A program made the position numbers and the translations under genes. The notes below the pieces were generated by a model. That model was not told the origin of the DNA. It saw only the letters and a list, made by a program, of their open reading frames with translations, and searched no databases. Shown piece by piece: positions 16,475 through 25,806 of a DNA stretch of 64,000 nt. The DNA is from Lachnospiraceae bacterium 28-4 (lineage in GTDB: Bacteria > Bacillota > Clostridia > Lachnospirales > Lachnospiraceae), in NCBI GenBank assembly GCA_000403275.2, contig KE159599.1, forward strand, positions 310,001 through 374,000, given 5' to 3'. Each line of letters begins with the position of its first letter. Within the stretch, counting starts at the first letter, position 1.

Positions 16475-17350
16475 CTACCCCTTTAATCCCGCGTAAACAA
16501 TTCCCTGCTCCAGATATTCCTGCCCCATCAGAAACACAAAAACAGGCGGTATCAGAGTGATCAGCGACGCGGCAAACGCATATCCCGCCTGTTGCCAGGA
16601 TATCTCCGGCAGATACAGCGACAAAGGCCATAGCTCTTTGCTCTCCAGAAAGGCAAGGGGCTGCTCCATCAAATTCCAATACTCCAGAAACCCCAGCGTC
16701 ATAGCGGAAAGAATTCCTCCTCTTCCCAGGGGAAGCCCTATCCTGAAAAAGACGCAGACCTCCCCCGCCCCGTCTATCCTCGCCGATTCCAGCATGGCCG
16801 CCGGTATCTGTTTAAAACCCCCGTAACAAATAAAAACCGGAAACGTGGAAAATACGGCGGGGCCTATCACCGCCCACTGGGTGTTCATCAAGTGCAGACC
16901 GTCCAGAACCAGGTAATTCGACAGCATCATTACCTGGAACGGCAAAAGCATCAGAACTACATAAACCGTAAAAAGAGCTTTGCCCATGGGAAAGCGGTAT
17001 ACCGCAAAAGCCCATGCTGCCGGCACCCCTATCAAAAGCTGTCCGGCCAGGATGCATCCCGTCATTTTTACGGAATTCCAGAACAGCACGAAAAACTGCG
17101 GTGTTTCAAACAGCATCTTTCTGTAATTCTCAAAAGTGGGATAATCCGGCATCAAACTCCACCGGATATAATTCCCCATGCCCGTAAATACAGGACTCAA
17201 TCCTTCCCTCAGTTCATCCCTGGCCATAAACCCTCCTGTCAAAATCAGCAGGATAGGAATGCAGACTAGAAATACCGGAAAAAACAAAACCGCCTCCAGC
17301 AGCATTTTTCTGATACCTGTCCGGACTCTCCTCATTTTTTTCTTATTCAT
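16475..17350 (-). CDS. carbohydrate ABC transporter permease, MalG/ABC-type
   Basis: 291 residues with six membrane helices. The EAA loop is ESARIDGAGEVCVFFRIGLPLGRGGILSAMTL, where MalG-type permeases contact the ATPase. The start MNKKKMRRVRTGIRKMLLEAVLF has the usual basic N terminus. Partner of the permease at 17405-18253; the gap of 54 bp holds no promoter that I can see. The first helix and the periplasmic loop are longer than average. Substrate type is a family inference (oligosaccharides). Confidence 0.92.
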   Translation of the reverse strand: MNKKKMRRVRTGIRKMLLEAVLFFPVFLVCIPILLILTGGFMARDELREGLSPVFTGMGNYIRWSLMPDYPTFENYRKMLFETPQFFVLFWNSVKMTGCILAGQLLIGVPAAWAFAVYRFPMGKALFTVYVVLMLLPFQVMMLSNYLVLDGLHLMNTQWAVIGPAVFSTFPVFICYGGFKQIPAAMLESARIDGAGEVCVFFRIGLPLGRGGILSAMTLGFLEYWNLMEQPLAFLESKELWPLSLYLPEISWQQAGYAFAASLITLIPPVFVFLMGQEYLEQGIVYAGLKG

Positions 17351-17404
17351 TTTCCTTCCAATCCCTTCTGCCGCCCTGCCCGCACTTTTACGTTTCCCCA
17401 GGCG

Positions 17405-18253
17405 CTACGCCTCTCTGTCCCACAAACCTTGCAGCAACAAAATAAATACGAGGAAAAACATAGTGCATACTACCGCTGCCGCCGCCATTTTATCCAAATC
17501 CAGATTGACAAACCAATTATTAAATAAGTGTTGCAACATATAAATGCTGTCATGGGGATAAGCCCCCGCCACCAAATAAGCCTCTCTGTATATCTTAAAA
17601 GAATTTAAAAAGGAAATGACCACAATAATATACAAACTTCCCTTTAAGTTAGGAAGCAGCACATACCAAAACCTTTGCATCTTTCCCGCGCCGTCCACTC
17701 TGGCCGCCTCCATCATATCCCCGTTTACTCCCATGATCCCCGCCAGCCACAGCACAATGGTATAGCCCAGATTCTTCCATATATAGGTTCCCGCCAGCAC
17801 ATAAAATGCAGCGCCGCTTCCTATGTAATCCACGCCTCCCCCAATGCCGAACTGTTCCAGATACTTATTCAGGAATCCTTTTTCATAAAAGACCATCTTC
17901 CATACAACCGCCACCGCCGCCGTCGGCATGGCCAGCGGAAACAAATAAAGGGATTTTACTGCCTGCATATGCCGGATGCTTCCCATGGCCAAAGCTATGG
18001 CCAGGCCAAGCGCCACCATCAGCGGAATGCAGACAAGGGTAAATTTTAACGTATTCTTTACCGCCAGTAAAAAAGCGCTGTTGGTAAATACAATCTTATA
18101 ATTCTTCACCCCCGCCGCCTCCTTCGTGACCGCCGTCATAAAAGACCTTCTGACCACATCGCCAAACGGAAGGATCACAAAAAGCAGCACCCCAAGCAGA
18201 CTGGGAACCAAAAAAACAGCACCCGCCCATTTCCTCCCTATCTTTCTCTTCAT
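17405..18253 (-). CDS. sugar ABC transporter permease, MalF/UgpA-type
   Basis: 282 residues, six membrane helices, EAA loop EAARVDGAGKMQRFWYVLLPNLKGSLYIIVVIS. The N terminus KWAGAVFLVPSLLGVLLFVILPFGDVVRRSF is standard for MalF/UgpA permeases. It starts 17 bp after the large solute-binding lipoprotein and pairs with the MalG-type gene. No ATP-binding subunit is encoded within this operon, so a shared MsmX-like ATPase elsewhere in the genome is expected. Confidence 0.92.
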   Translation of the reverse strand: MKRKIGRKWAGAVFLVPSLLGVLLFVILPFGDVVRRSFMTAVTKEAAGVKNYKIVFTNSAFLLAVKNTLKFTLVCIPLMVALGLAIALAMGSIRHMQAVKSLYLFPLAMPTAAVAVVWKMVFYEKGFLNKYLEQFGIGGGVDYIGSGAAFYVLAGTYIWKNLGYTIVLWLAGIMGVNGDMMEAARVDGAGKMQRFWYVLLPNLKGSLYIIVVISFLNSFKIYREAYLVAGAYPHDSIYMLQHLFNNWFVNLDLDKMAAAAVVCTMFFLVFILLLQGLWDREA

Positions 18254-18269
18254 CTTCCTGTTTTCCCTT

Positions 18270-20834
18270 CTATTCGGACATATAAATCTCCGTCTTCCCC
18301 ATCACTTCTTCCACGGCCGCAGCAATATCCATCTCTCCCCTCAGCACTTTCTTTCCTGCTTCGCATACCGCGCCCTCCAGAACGGAATCCCTGACATACG
18401 GTGTGTTCCCTTCTTCCGCTATTTTCATCAAAAGGCCAATCTCTTCCTCCGAGGCCGGATAAATATCCAGTCCTATATAGTTGCTTCCATCCAGGTTCTC
18501 AACGCCCATGGATCCATAACTCCCGCCATCTTCCGTAGCGTTTGTGAGAAACCGTTCCCTGCATTTCTCCCTGTTCACCGGTATCCCTCTCCAGCCGTCA
18601 TCTTCCAGCATTTCCATCAACAGTTCCACCGCAATATCCTGATGGGCAGAAGTCCGGCTGATTCCCATAATACTGTCAGGCACAAAGACTCCTTTCGCCT
18701 GTCCGCTATAGGGTACGAAACCTCCGTCCGTTTTGCCTTTTATCTTAAAGCAGGAAATCATCTCGTCAAAACCAAAGCTATCGCTTATCACGCCAGGAAC
18801 AAATTCCTGGTCCCCCACCAGGTAATTAAGCATTTTGCCGCCCATAGAGCGCTGGTACTCCTGTATTTCCTCTTCCGTAATGCCTGATGCCCGCATATCC
18901 TCCAGCCACTCTTCATACGCTTCCCTGGCTTCCTCTCTTAATCCTTCGTTTTCCGCCGCCCATATCCTTTTTGCCAGCGTATAAAACTCCGTCAGTGCTT
19001 CCCCATCTATCTTCCCGTCTTCCGTCTTCCAGGCCGGCGCACAGACAGGCAGAAGCGCATTCAGCATTTCTTCCTCTCCTCTCGCTCCGAAAATCATGCC
19101 ATCCGGATTCTTTTCCCTGTATGCCTCCGCCATTTCAGCAATCGCTTCCAAATCCGTCATTTTCTCTATGTCTTCCTGTTTCCCCGCCAACAAGGCAATT
19201 TGAAACTGGGCGGGTACTCCATAGATGCCCTCCGGCGTCCAAAAGGAACGAATAATATTCGTAAAATAACGATCCTCTCCCATTCCTTCCAAATAAGGAG
19301 TCAGATCTGCAAGCACTCCCTTTTCCACATAAGAATCCATCGGCATATCATCCAAAATAAAAATATCCGGTCCTTTCCCCGCCGCAATTTCTGTATTCAG
19401 TTTCTTCAATGCATCATCCCTTGTTGCAGACAGATTCTTATCCATTCCTATCTCATATCGTATATAAACTTCCGGATGGCCGGCCTGATAAGAAGAGATC
19501 ACCGTCCGCAGCTGCTCATTTTCCATCAGACTGTATGCCCTAAGCTGTACCTCCGGCACGGCGGCCAGATTCGGATCATAAGTATACTTCGCGATCTCCC
19601 CGCTGGAAAACAAAATTAAAAAGACATCATTTTCCAGCAAAACGCCGCCCGCCAGCCCATAAGACGGATTGCCCAGGGAAGTAAGCGCGCCGTCCACCAC
19701 CTGTTCTATTAAGTTGCCGCCGATTACATGCCGATAAATTCCTTTTTCAAAAACAAGGTACAAAATCCCTTCCTCACCGGGCAGAATCAGAAGAGGATTG
19801 ATTCCTGTTGTATGATATTCGAGGCTGTCCCCCTGTTCTTTCATAAAATCATCCAGAACCGGATCCTCTACAAGCTCTCCGGAAGACAAATCCAGAATCG
19901 TCACTCCCCTTCCGTCCGCCATCATCAGTTTATCGTCTTTTGCCACCATATACTGGACCCATTGGGGGAGTTCTATCCATTCCTTGCAAGAGCCGCTTTC
20001 CCTGTCGATCTCATATACTTTTCCGCCCAGGGCAGACCCGAACAGCCTTCCGTCATCGGAAAAAACGAAGCGGTTTACATATTCCTCATTTTGATAAGGA
20101 ATTTCTATTTCCTGAAAGGAACCATCCGGCGCTATCAGCCTGTAACGAGGATGAGTGGAAAAATCCATCGTCGTCATGTCGATTCCTTCCTCTTCCCCGG
20201 CAGCTGGATCTTCTCCGCCCTCAGCCGCAGGATCTTCTCCGCTATCCGCGCCATCTCCCTCCGCTTCCCCAGCGGCCGGATCCTCTTCGTTCTCTTCCCC
20301 AGCGGCCGAATCATCTTCGTTCTCTTCCCCAGCAGCCGGATCCTCTTCGTTCTCTTCCCCAGCGGTCGAATCGTCTCCGCCCTCAGCCGCATCTTTTGCC
20401 TCATAAATAACCGCCGTATAACCATCCTTCGCCACAGCGATATCCAGCAGCCAGTTGGATGCATTCAGCTCCGCATACCATGCCAGTTCTTCTTTCTCCC
20501 AGGTAGCCCCATTGTCCCTGGATACCCATTTCCCGCTTCTTTTTGACAGGAGCACCAGGCTCCCGTCATCCATTTGTACCAGTTTGCTTTCCACGTTCAA
20601 TTCTTCTTTCAAAGAATCGTCCATCTGCTCCAGATAACGTCCCATCACTTTTTCCTGGTTTGTCTCTCCTGCGCTTTTGTCCCCATCGTTGACCGTCAAC
20701 GGCGTTTCCGTCCTATCGTTTCCCGACGGGGCATCATCTGCCCGTCCACAGCCGGCGACGCCAAGCGTTCCCGCTATCATGGCAAGAGCCAGCAGCCACG
20801 CCGCTCCTCTGCCCGATTTTCTTTTCCTTATCAT
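18270..20834 (-). CDS. very large solute-binding lipoprotein with Asp-box propeller-like N-terminal region
   Basis: 854 residues, twice the usual size of a solute-binding protein; ATG 20834 behind AAGGAG. Signal peptide with lipobox VAGC. Residues about 60-430 contain WVSRDNGATWEKE, an Asp-box, and strands such as RLFGSALGGKVYEIDRESGS that suggest a sialidase/BNR-like propeller. The C-terminal half is a normal extracellular sugar-binding fold (SYQAGHPEVYIRYEIG, GPDIFILDDMPMDSYVEKGVLADLTPYL). An acidic linker has three 10-residue repeats (EENEEDPAAG type). Paralogue at 21668-24088. It should bind the substrate for the permease pair downstream. Confidence 0.88.
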   Translation of the reverse strand: MIRKRKSGRGAAWLLALAMIAGTLGVAGCGRADDAPSGNDRTETPLTVNDGDKSAGETNQEKVMGRYLEQMDDSLKEELNVESKLVQMDDGSLVLLSKRSGKWVSRDNGATWEKEELAWYAELNASNWLLDIAVAKDGYTAVIYEAKDAAEGGDDSTAGEENEEDPAAGEENEDDSAAGEENEEDPAAGEAEGDGADSGEDPAAEGGEDPAAGEEEGIDMTTMDFSTHPRYRLIAPDGSFQEIEIPYQNEEYVNRFVFSDDGRLFGSALGGKVYEIDRESGSCKEWIELPQWVQYMVAKDDKLMMADGRGVTILDLSSGELVEDPVLDDFMKEQGDSLEYHTTGINPLLILPGEEGILYLVFEKGIYRHVIGGNLIEQVVDGALTSLGNPSYGLAGGVLLENDVFLILFSSGEIAKYTYDPNLAAVPEVQLRAYSLMENEQLRTVISSYQAGHPEVYIRYEIGMDKNLSATRDDALKKLNTEIAAGKGPDIFILDDMPMDSYVEKGVLADLTPYLEGMGEDRYFTNIIRSFWTPEGIYGVPAQFQIALLAGKQEDIEKMTDLEAIAEMAEAYREKNPDGMIFGARGEEEMLNALLPVCAPAWKTEDGKIDGEALTEFYTLAKRIWAAENEGLREEAREAYEEWLEDMRASGITEEEIQEYQRSMGGKMLNYLVGDQEFVPGVISDSFGFDEMISCFKIKGKTDGGFVPYSGQAKGVFVPDSIMGISRTSAHQDIAVELLMEMLEDDGWRGIPVNREKCRERFLTNATEDGGSYGSMGVENLDGSNYIGLDIYPASEEEIGLLMKIAEEGNTPYVRDSVLEGAVCEAGKKVLRGEMDIAAAVEEVMGKTEIYMSE
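20275..20364. repeat. 30-bp in-frame tandem repeat, three copies
   Basis: Three contiguous 30-bp units (20275, 20305, 20335) encode the 10-residue acidic repeat in the linker of the lipoprotein at 18270-20834. The units differ at a few bases and flanking copies decay. Confidence 0.92.
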
Positions 20835-20916
20835 ATTTCCGCTCCTTCCAAACTATTGACCAGTTTTGTCAATGAAACATGCTTGCCGCGTTTTCTAATA
20901 CGTTTCCTGATAGCAC

Positions 20917-21546
20917 TTATTTCGATATAAATATACTAATTTTGTCCGCCAGGAAGATTTCCCCCTCCCAGCTTCCCGTTATTTCCAACAACGAATCCAT
21001 CTCCAATTCCCCGCTGCTTCCTTCTCTTTTCGTACTCGTAATTCCTCCGTCTGTCGTTGTAGACACGATAAATTCCGTATCATCGCTATATTTTACCGTT
21101 ACCAACGCATCTTCCCCTTCATATCCGGTAGATGCCATCACCATAATATCCCCTCCGCCGTCCTCCAGCGTTCCGGTCATCGCCTGTTCTATCGCAAAGC
21201 TGCCCGCTTCCAGTTTTCTTATATTTCCATGTATTGTTTGTATTCCTTCTCCCGTCGGATCATCCCATACAATAGAATCCTCCGGAGCCGTTTCGCCTTC
21301 CTCCGTTTCCTGCCCATTCTCCGTTGAAATATTTTCCTGTGCCGGAACATCTCCCTGTGCCGCATCCTCTTCCTGATCCGGCATATTTTCTTCCTGGGAA
21401 ACCTCTTCCTGCACCGAAATATTTTCTATCGCATTCAGCGTTTCAGCATCCCCATCATTTCCTGCTTTTCCATCTCCGCAGCCACACATCAATATGGCTG
21501 CGGCAGCCGCTATTAACATACTCTTGTTTCTGAATTTTTTTATCAT
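20917..21546 (-). CDS. small acidic lipoprotein, unknown family
   Basis: 209 residues. A signal peptide (MLIAAAAAILMCGCGDG) with a lipobox-like Cys, an acidic low-complexity stretch (EEVSQEENMPDQEEDAAQ, about 45-90), and a beta-rich C-terminal domain (IHGNIRKLEAGSFAIEQAMTG, EDALVTVKYSDDTEFIVSTT, LLEITGSWEGEIFLADKISIF) that alternates like an OB-like or DUF5666-type fold. I cannot name the family. It lies between the two giant solute-binding lipoproteins and is preceded by a pseudoknot-capable leader at 21561-21629 close to its ribosome site. Confidence 0.75.
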   Translation of the reverse strand: MIKKFRNKSMLIAAAAAILMCGCGDGKAGNDGDAETLNAIENISVQEEVSQEENMPDQEEDAAQGDVPAQENISTENGQETEEGETAPEDSIVWDDPTGEGIQTIHGNIRKLEAGSFAIEQAMTGTLEDGGGDIMVMASTGYEGEDALVTVKYSDDTEFIVSTTTDGGITSTKREGSSGELEMDSLLEITGSWEGEIFLADKISIFISK

Positions 21547-21560
21547 CTTTTACTCCATTT

Positions 21561-21629
21561 CTGCTCGGCTTTATTGCGCAAAGCCAGCCTGGCTTTCAAG
21601 TTTGTGGATGCCGAGCAGACACAAACTTG
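21561..21629 (-). ncRNA. pseudoknot-capable leader upstream of the small lipoprotein
   Basis: In minus-strand RNA, CAAGTTTGTG (21629-21620) pairs with CACAAACTTG (21606-21597). The loop of that hairpin holds CTGCTCGGC (21618-21610), which can pair with GCCGAGCAG (21569-21561), 15 bases before the start codon and next to the GGAG ribosome site. A third hairpin (AAAGCCA/TGGCTTT, 21580-21596) sits between. The 10-bp and 9-bp stems are perfect, so the geometry is an H-type pseudoknot. It could be a cis-regulatory RNA or a dispersed palindromic unit. Confidence 0.5.
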
Positions 21630-21667
21630 GGATTGAAAGTTTTCAGTTTTCACACCCTTCCCGTCTC

Positions 21668-24088
21668 TTATTCGGACATATAAATTGCCGTTTTTTGAAT
21701 AACCTCTTCCGCTCCGCCCGAAGCGCTCATTTCCCCGGCCAGGACTTTTTCCCCTGTTTCACAAACCGCATTTTCCAGCAGGGAATTCTTTACATATGGT
21801 GTTTTCCCTGCCTCCACTATTTTCATCATCTGTTCTATCTCCGCTTCGGAAGCCGGATAAATATCGATATAATAATACAATTCCTTTTCCTCTCCCTTGC
21901 TTCCGCCCATTGATGCATAGCTGCTGCCATCCCCCGTCGCATTTTGATGGAATTTTTCCACCCATTTTTCCTTATTGACTGGCATACCCAGCCATCCGTC
22001 ATCATCCAGCATTTTTTCCAGCAGTTCCAGAGCCGTCTCCTGATAAGGGGAAGCTGCATTGATCCCCAGCAGGTTTCTCGGCATAAATACTTCTTTTGCC
22101 TGTCCGTTATAAGCCGCAAAACTATAGTCTTCCTTCCCTGGAAACTTAAAGCAGGAAATCAATACATCGAAATTGTAGGAATCGCTTATCATACCGGCTG
22201 CAAACTCCTTTTCCTCCGTGATCAACCCTGTCTCCGATAGTTGGATCTGATATTCTCTTTTCGCTTCTTCCGATACGCCAGCCATCTGCCTCTCTTTCTC
22301 CCATATTTCATACTCCCTCTTTTGTTCCTCGCTCATTCTGGCTTCTTCCACATCCCACATTCTTTTTGCCGACTCATAAAATTCCGTCAGCAATTCCTTA
22401 TCTATTTTTCCATCCCCGTTCATCCATGCGGGCAGACAGACCGGAAGCAGCACATTTAACAGCTCGCTCTCGTTTTTCACCCCGAGAATAATTCCTTCTT
22501 CTTTCTTTGTATCATACTCTTCCACGATCCCGGCAATGGCTTCCAAATCGGTCATTCTTTCTATATCCGACTGTCTGCCCGCAGCAATACCCATATAAAA
22601 CTGCGACGGCACTGCATAAGTACCCTCCGCCGTATGGAAAGCATTGACTACATTGGTAAAATATCGATCTCCTGTCTTTGTCCCCAGCCAGGAAGTCAAA
22701 TCCATCAGTACTCCTTTTTCCACATAGGAATCCATCGGCATATCATCCAAAATCAAAATATCCGGTCCCTTTCCCGCGGCGATCTCCGTATTCAGCTTCT
22801 TTAGCGCATCATCTCTTGTTACAGGCGAATTCTCCTCCATTCCGATCTCATACCGGATATAAATTTCCGGATGCTCCGACTGAAAAGCGCTGATCACCTT
22901 TTTCATCTGCGGATTATCTTTCAAACTATATGCCTTTAACTGTATTTCCGGCGTGGACGGCATATTCGGATCATAGGTATATCTCATAAGTCTGCCATCC
23001 GAAAGCAGCAAGAGAAATACATCGTTTTCCAAAAGTATGCCATCCAATATCCCATACGACGGATCGCTGAAAGAAGTGATCGTTCCGTCCACCACCTGTT
23101 CTATCACATTCCCTTCCATCACATGCCGGTAAACCCCCTTTTCACAGGCGAGATACAAGATTCCGTTTTCTCCGGGTATAAGCAGAAGAGGTACGACGCC
23201 CTCCACATCACTGCTGATATGGGCTCCCAGCTGTTCATGCAAAAAATCGTTCATCACCTGATCCGTTATCGTTTCCCCCGTCGCCAGATCAAGAATGGTT
23301 ATGCCGTCACTATTCAAAAACATGAGCCTGTTATCTTTTTCTACCATATACTGCGCCCATTCGGACAACTCTGCAAATTCCTTTATCGTTCCGTTTTCTT
23401 TGTCCACCTCGTATACTTTGCCGTCATAGGCGCTTCCGAAAAGTCTTCCGTCTTCAGAAAAAGCAAAGCAGTTCACATATTCGGAATCCTTGAAGGAAAA
23501 TTCCAGTTTTTGAAAAGTTCCGTCCGCAGAAGCGATCCCATATTTGGGCAAAAAACTGCCGCCGATTTCTTCCTCTTCATCGCCGTTTTCCGCATCGTTC
23601 CCTCCTCCGGAATATATAATGGCAATATCGCCATTCTTCGCAACCGCCGTATCCATGACCCAGCATTTGGCTGCCATCAACTCCTCATGCCATGCCATTT
23701 TTTCCCGTTCCCATGTCGCTCCGTCATCTTTGGATACCCATTTTCCATTGTTTCCCGACATAATTACGAGACTTCCGTCTTCCATTTGTGCGATATCTCC
23801 CCCGCTTCCCACTTCTCCTTTCAAAGTCTCATCCACGCTTTCCAGATAACGTCCCATTACTTTTTCCTTCTCTCCCGCTCCGTCCAAACTATCTGCGGAA
23901 TTCTCTTCTCCATAAGCATCATTTCCAACTGACGCCTCTTCGGTCGGCCCTCTTCCGCCTTCCGAACCGCTGCCGCTGCCGCCCTTCCCTTCCGTCGTTC
24001 CGCAGCCAGTTATCCCAACTGCTCCAATGGCCATGGCGGCCACAAGCAGCCACGCAAATATTCCCTTCATCCCTCTTTTCTTTTTCAT
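21668..24088 (-). CDS. very large solute-binding lipoprotein with Asp-box N-terminal region (paralogue)
   Basis: 806 residues from ATG 24088 (MKKKRGMKGIFAWLLV, AAAGGG 8 bp before); an ATG 13 codons upstream lacks a site. Lipobox ITGC. Like its paralogue it has an Asp-box (WVSKDDGATWERE) within a propeller-like region to about residue 380, then a complete sugar-binding fold (FQSEHPEIYIRYEIG, GPDILILDDMPMDSYVEKGVLMDLTSWL). Large stretches are identical to the second copy, so they arose by duplication. First gene of the operon; its promoter carries the two-component operator at 24166-24200. Confidence 0.88.
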   Translation of the reverse strand: MKKKRGMKGIFAWLLVAAMAIGAVGITGCGTTEGKGGSGSGSEGGRGPTEEASVGNDAYGEENSADSLDGAGEKEKVMGRYLESVDETLKGEVGSGGDIAQMEDGSLVIMSGNNGKWVSKDDGATWEREKMAWHEELMAAKCWVMDTAVAKNGDIAIIYSGGGNDAENGDEEEEIGGSFLPKYGIASADGTFQKLEFSFKDSEYVNCFAFSEDGRLFGSAYDGKVYEVDKENGTIKEFAELSEWAQYMVEKDNRLMFLNSDGITILDLATGETITDQVMNDFLHEQLGAHISSDVEGVVPLLLIPGENGILYLACEKGVYRHVMEGNVIEQVVDGTITSFSDPSYGILDGILLENDVFLLLLSDGRLMRYTYDPNMPSTPEIQLKAYSLKDNPQMKKVISAFQSEHPEIYIRYEIGMEENSPVTRDDALKKLNTEIAAGKGPDILILDDMPMDSYVEKGVLMDLTSWLGTKTGDRYFTNVVNAFHTAEGTYAVPSQFYMGIAAGRQSDIERMTDLEAIAGIVEEYDTKKEEGIILGVKNESELLNVLLPVCLPAWMNGDGKIDKELLTEFYESAKRMWDVEEARMSEEQKREYEIWEKERQMAGVSEEAKREYQIQLSETGLITEEKEFAAGMISDSYNFDVLISCFKFPGKEDYSFAAYNGQAKEVFMPRNLLGINAASPYQETALELLEKMLDDDGWLGMPVNKEKWVEKFHQNATGDGSSYASMGGSKGEEKELYYYIDIYPASEAEIEQMMKIVEAGKTPYVKNSLLENAVCETGEKVLAGEMSASGGAEEVIQKTAIYMSE

Positions 24089-24165
24089 AGTGATACCCTT
24101 TCCAAACATATTTTTTATCCTTCCCAAAACAGATACAGTGTTTGCAGTCCCCTTTTCTTTCTGCC

Positions 24166-24200
24166 ATCTTACCAGGCCAATCTCTAAAAAATCTCTAAAA
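24166..24200 (-). promoter_or_regulatory. promoter with two 11-bp direct repeats, shared with the two-component system
   Basis: On the minus strand TTTTAGAGATT occurs twice without gap (24200-24190 and 24189-24179), followed by 7 bp and the -10 box TAAGAT (24171-24166). There is no normal -35; the repeats replace it, as in OmpR/PhoB-type activated promoters. The same repeats and spacing occur at 28145-28179. Confidence 0.8.
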
Positions 24201-24211
24201 CTAAAAAAAGA

Positions 24212-24243
24212 AAGCCGGAAACCTGTTTTCCGGTTTCCGGCTT
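24212..24243 (-). terminator. terminator of the Fn3-like secreted protein gene
   Basis: AAGCCGGAAACC (24212-24223) pairs perfectly with GGTTTCCGGCTT (24232-24243); on the minus strand TTTCTTTTTTT follows. Confidence 0.88.
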
Positions 24244-24328
24244 GTCCACGATCTATATTTTTTCTATTTACCCTCTGTTATTTTTTGATACCGCTCTCCC
24301 CTTCTTTTATGAACCAATCTTTATTCAT

Positions 24329-25756
24329 TTATTCCGCATCTTTATAAATCAGCGCATAAGCATAAAATTTATCAGTACTGAAGGTTATGGTATCGGGATC
24401 CTTATCTTTATCATCAAAGATAAATGGGATACCGTCTTGCGAAACGCAAATCATTTTAAATTCCCGGTTTTGTTTCCGTAAGGTTTCCGGTACAACCAGC
24501 GATATTGTAACCTTCTCTTCCGTTGCATATTTTTCCTTGCTGCCAAGAGGATAAATATTATATGTTCTTGCTATAGTATAATTCCCAGCTGCATTTTCAA
24601 ATACCTCAAAACATTGTTTCCCCTGCATCGCATTTTGGATATTCACATCAAACAGTTGATCATTTTTTGTTGTATATTCTACTTTTTCTTTACCATAGCA
24701 CAAATAACGGGTTTTTTCCTCCTCCGTAGTTGGCGTCCAGGCAACCTCTACAGGTTCTTCACTGGCAGAATAGGTATTCGGAACATAGTTGCCAGAATCA
24801 TCAGAAGCATTATTTTCATTACCGAAATTACCGGAGCCGGTATAATAATACTCTTCCGTTACTGCATAATCGCTATGCGTATATAAATTTATATTGTCAC
24901 TATAAACTTTAATACGAACTTTATAGGTTTTTCCGGGTTCCATGACACTTGAAAAATCCTCTTCAGGAATGTCATAGTTCGTTCCACTAACCATTGTCCA
25001 TGATTGAAAATCATCATTGCTTATATTTACTAAATATCCGGATGAATGATCAACAAAATTCCATCTGACTGTTCCCGGATTATCCAAATCCCATTTTATC
25101 TCCGGTGATTCTATTTTTTGTTCGGGTTTCACATAATGAAATACATCACTATAATCGGACAAAACTCCCTTGCTCTCATCAAACATATCGCTATTATCTG
25201 ATAATACATGTATTCTAAACATATAATCACCGGATTCCTCAATAGAATAGGAAATATCCGTATTACAGATCACATTATAAAAACCTTCTGCATCATGTGC
25301 AAATTCACGCTTCCCATCTTTGTATATATACGCGCAAACTTTAGTATCTGGCGAATTGTTCTTATTGAAAGAAAAACTCCCTGGTTTATCCGGGTTCCAT
25401 TTTAAATCCGTAGGCTTGTTTGGTTTTGTGTCAGATACCATATCCGCATTAACCGTTGATGATTCCGCACTTATTGGCTCCTCTTGTAATTGGGAATCAT
25501 TTTCCGACTCTGTTTCCGTTATATTCTTGATCTCCGAATCGACTTCCGTTTGTGATAACGTTTCATCATCAGTATCCGCATCTTTTTGCATTTCTTGCGG
25601 ATTACTGTTTAAATTCTCCTCCTTTTCTTCGTCGGCATCAAACGCCTCGGAAGTATTTGTTTGCTCCGGTTTTAATTCAGACGCATTCGCTTGGATACTT
25701 AAATAATTTGAAATCAAAAATCCCGCAATCAATACAGCCAATAATTGTTTCCTCAT
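24329..25756 (-). CDS. secreted protein with fibronectin-like repeats, unknown function
   Basis: 475 residues. A signal peptide ends near QANASELK; a Ser/Glu/Asp-rich stretch follows (residues 30-125). Then two related units begin with KPTDLKWNPDKPGSFSFN and SPEIKWDLDNPGTVRWNF and contain YLVNISNDD and YKVRIKVYSDN, the strand pattern of fibronectin type III-like domains in Clostridial surface proteins. The last 130 residues repeat a distinct beta domain. No sorting motif or anchor is visible, so it is probably released. It is the leftward gene of an A+T-rich island and is ended by its own terminator. Confidence 0.75.
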   Translation of the reverse strand: MRKQLLAVLIAGFLISNYLSIQANASELKPEQTNTSEAFDADEEKEENLNSNPQEMQKDADTDDETLSQTEVDSEIKNITETESENDSQLQEEPISAESSTVNADMVSDTKPNKPTDLKWNPDKPGSFSFNKNNSPDTKVCAYIYKDGKREFAHDAEGFYNVICNTDISYSIEESGDYMFRIHVLSDNSDMFDESKGVLSDYSDVFHYVKPEQKIESPEIKWDLDNPGTVRWNFVDHSSGYLVNISNDDFQSWTMVSGTNYDIPEEDFSSVMEPGKTYKVRIKVYSDNINLYTHSDYAVTEEYYYTGSGNFGNENNASDDSGNYVPNTYSASEEPVEVAWTPTTEEEKTRYLCYGKEKVEYTTKNDQLFDVNIQNAMQGKQCFEVFENAAGNYTIARTYNIYPLGSKEKYATEEKVTISLVVPETLRKQNREFKMICVSQDGIPFIFDDKDKDPDTITFSTDKFYAYALIYKDAE

Positions 25757-25806
25757 TTGTCATTTCTCCTCTCCTATCCCTTTAATATAAAAAATTTTAA
25801 CACATT

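Noticed and set aside
20275-20364. 30-bp repeat of CRISPR-like unit length
   Set aside because: Units are contiguous with no spacers and encode an acidic protein repeat in frame.
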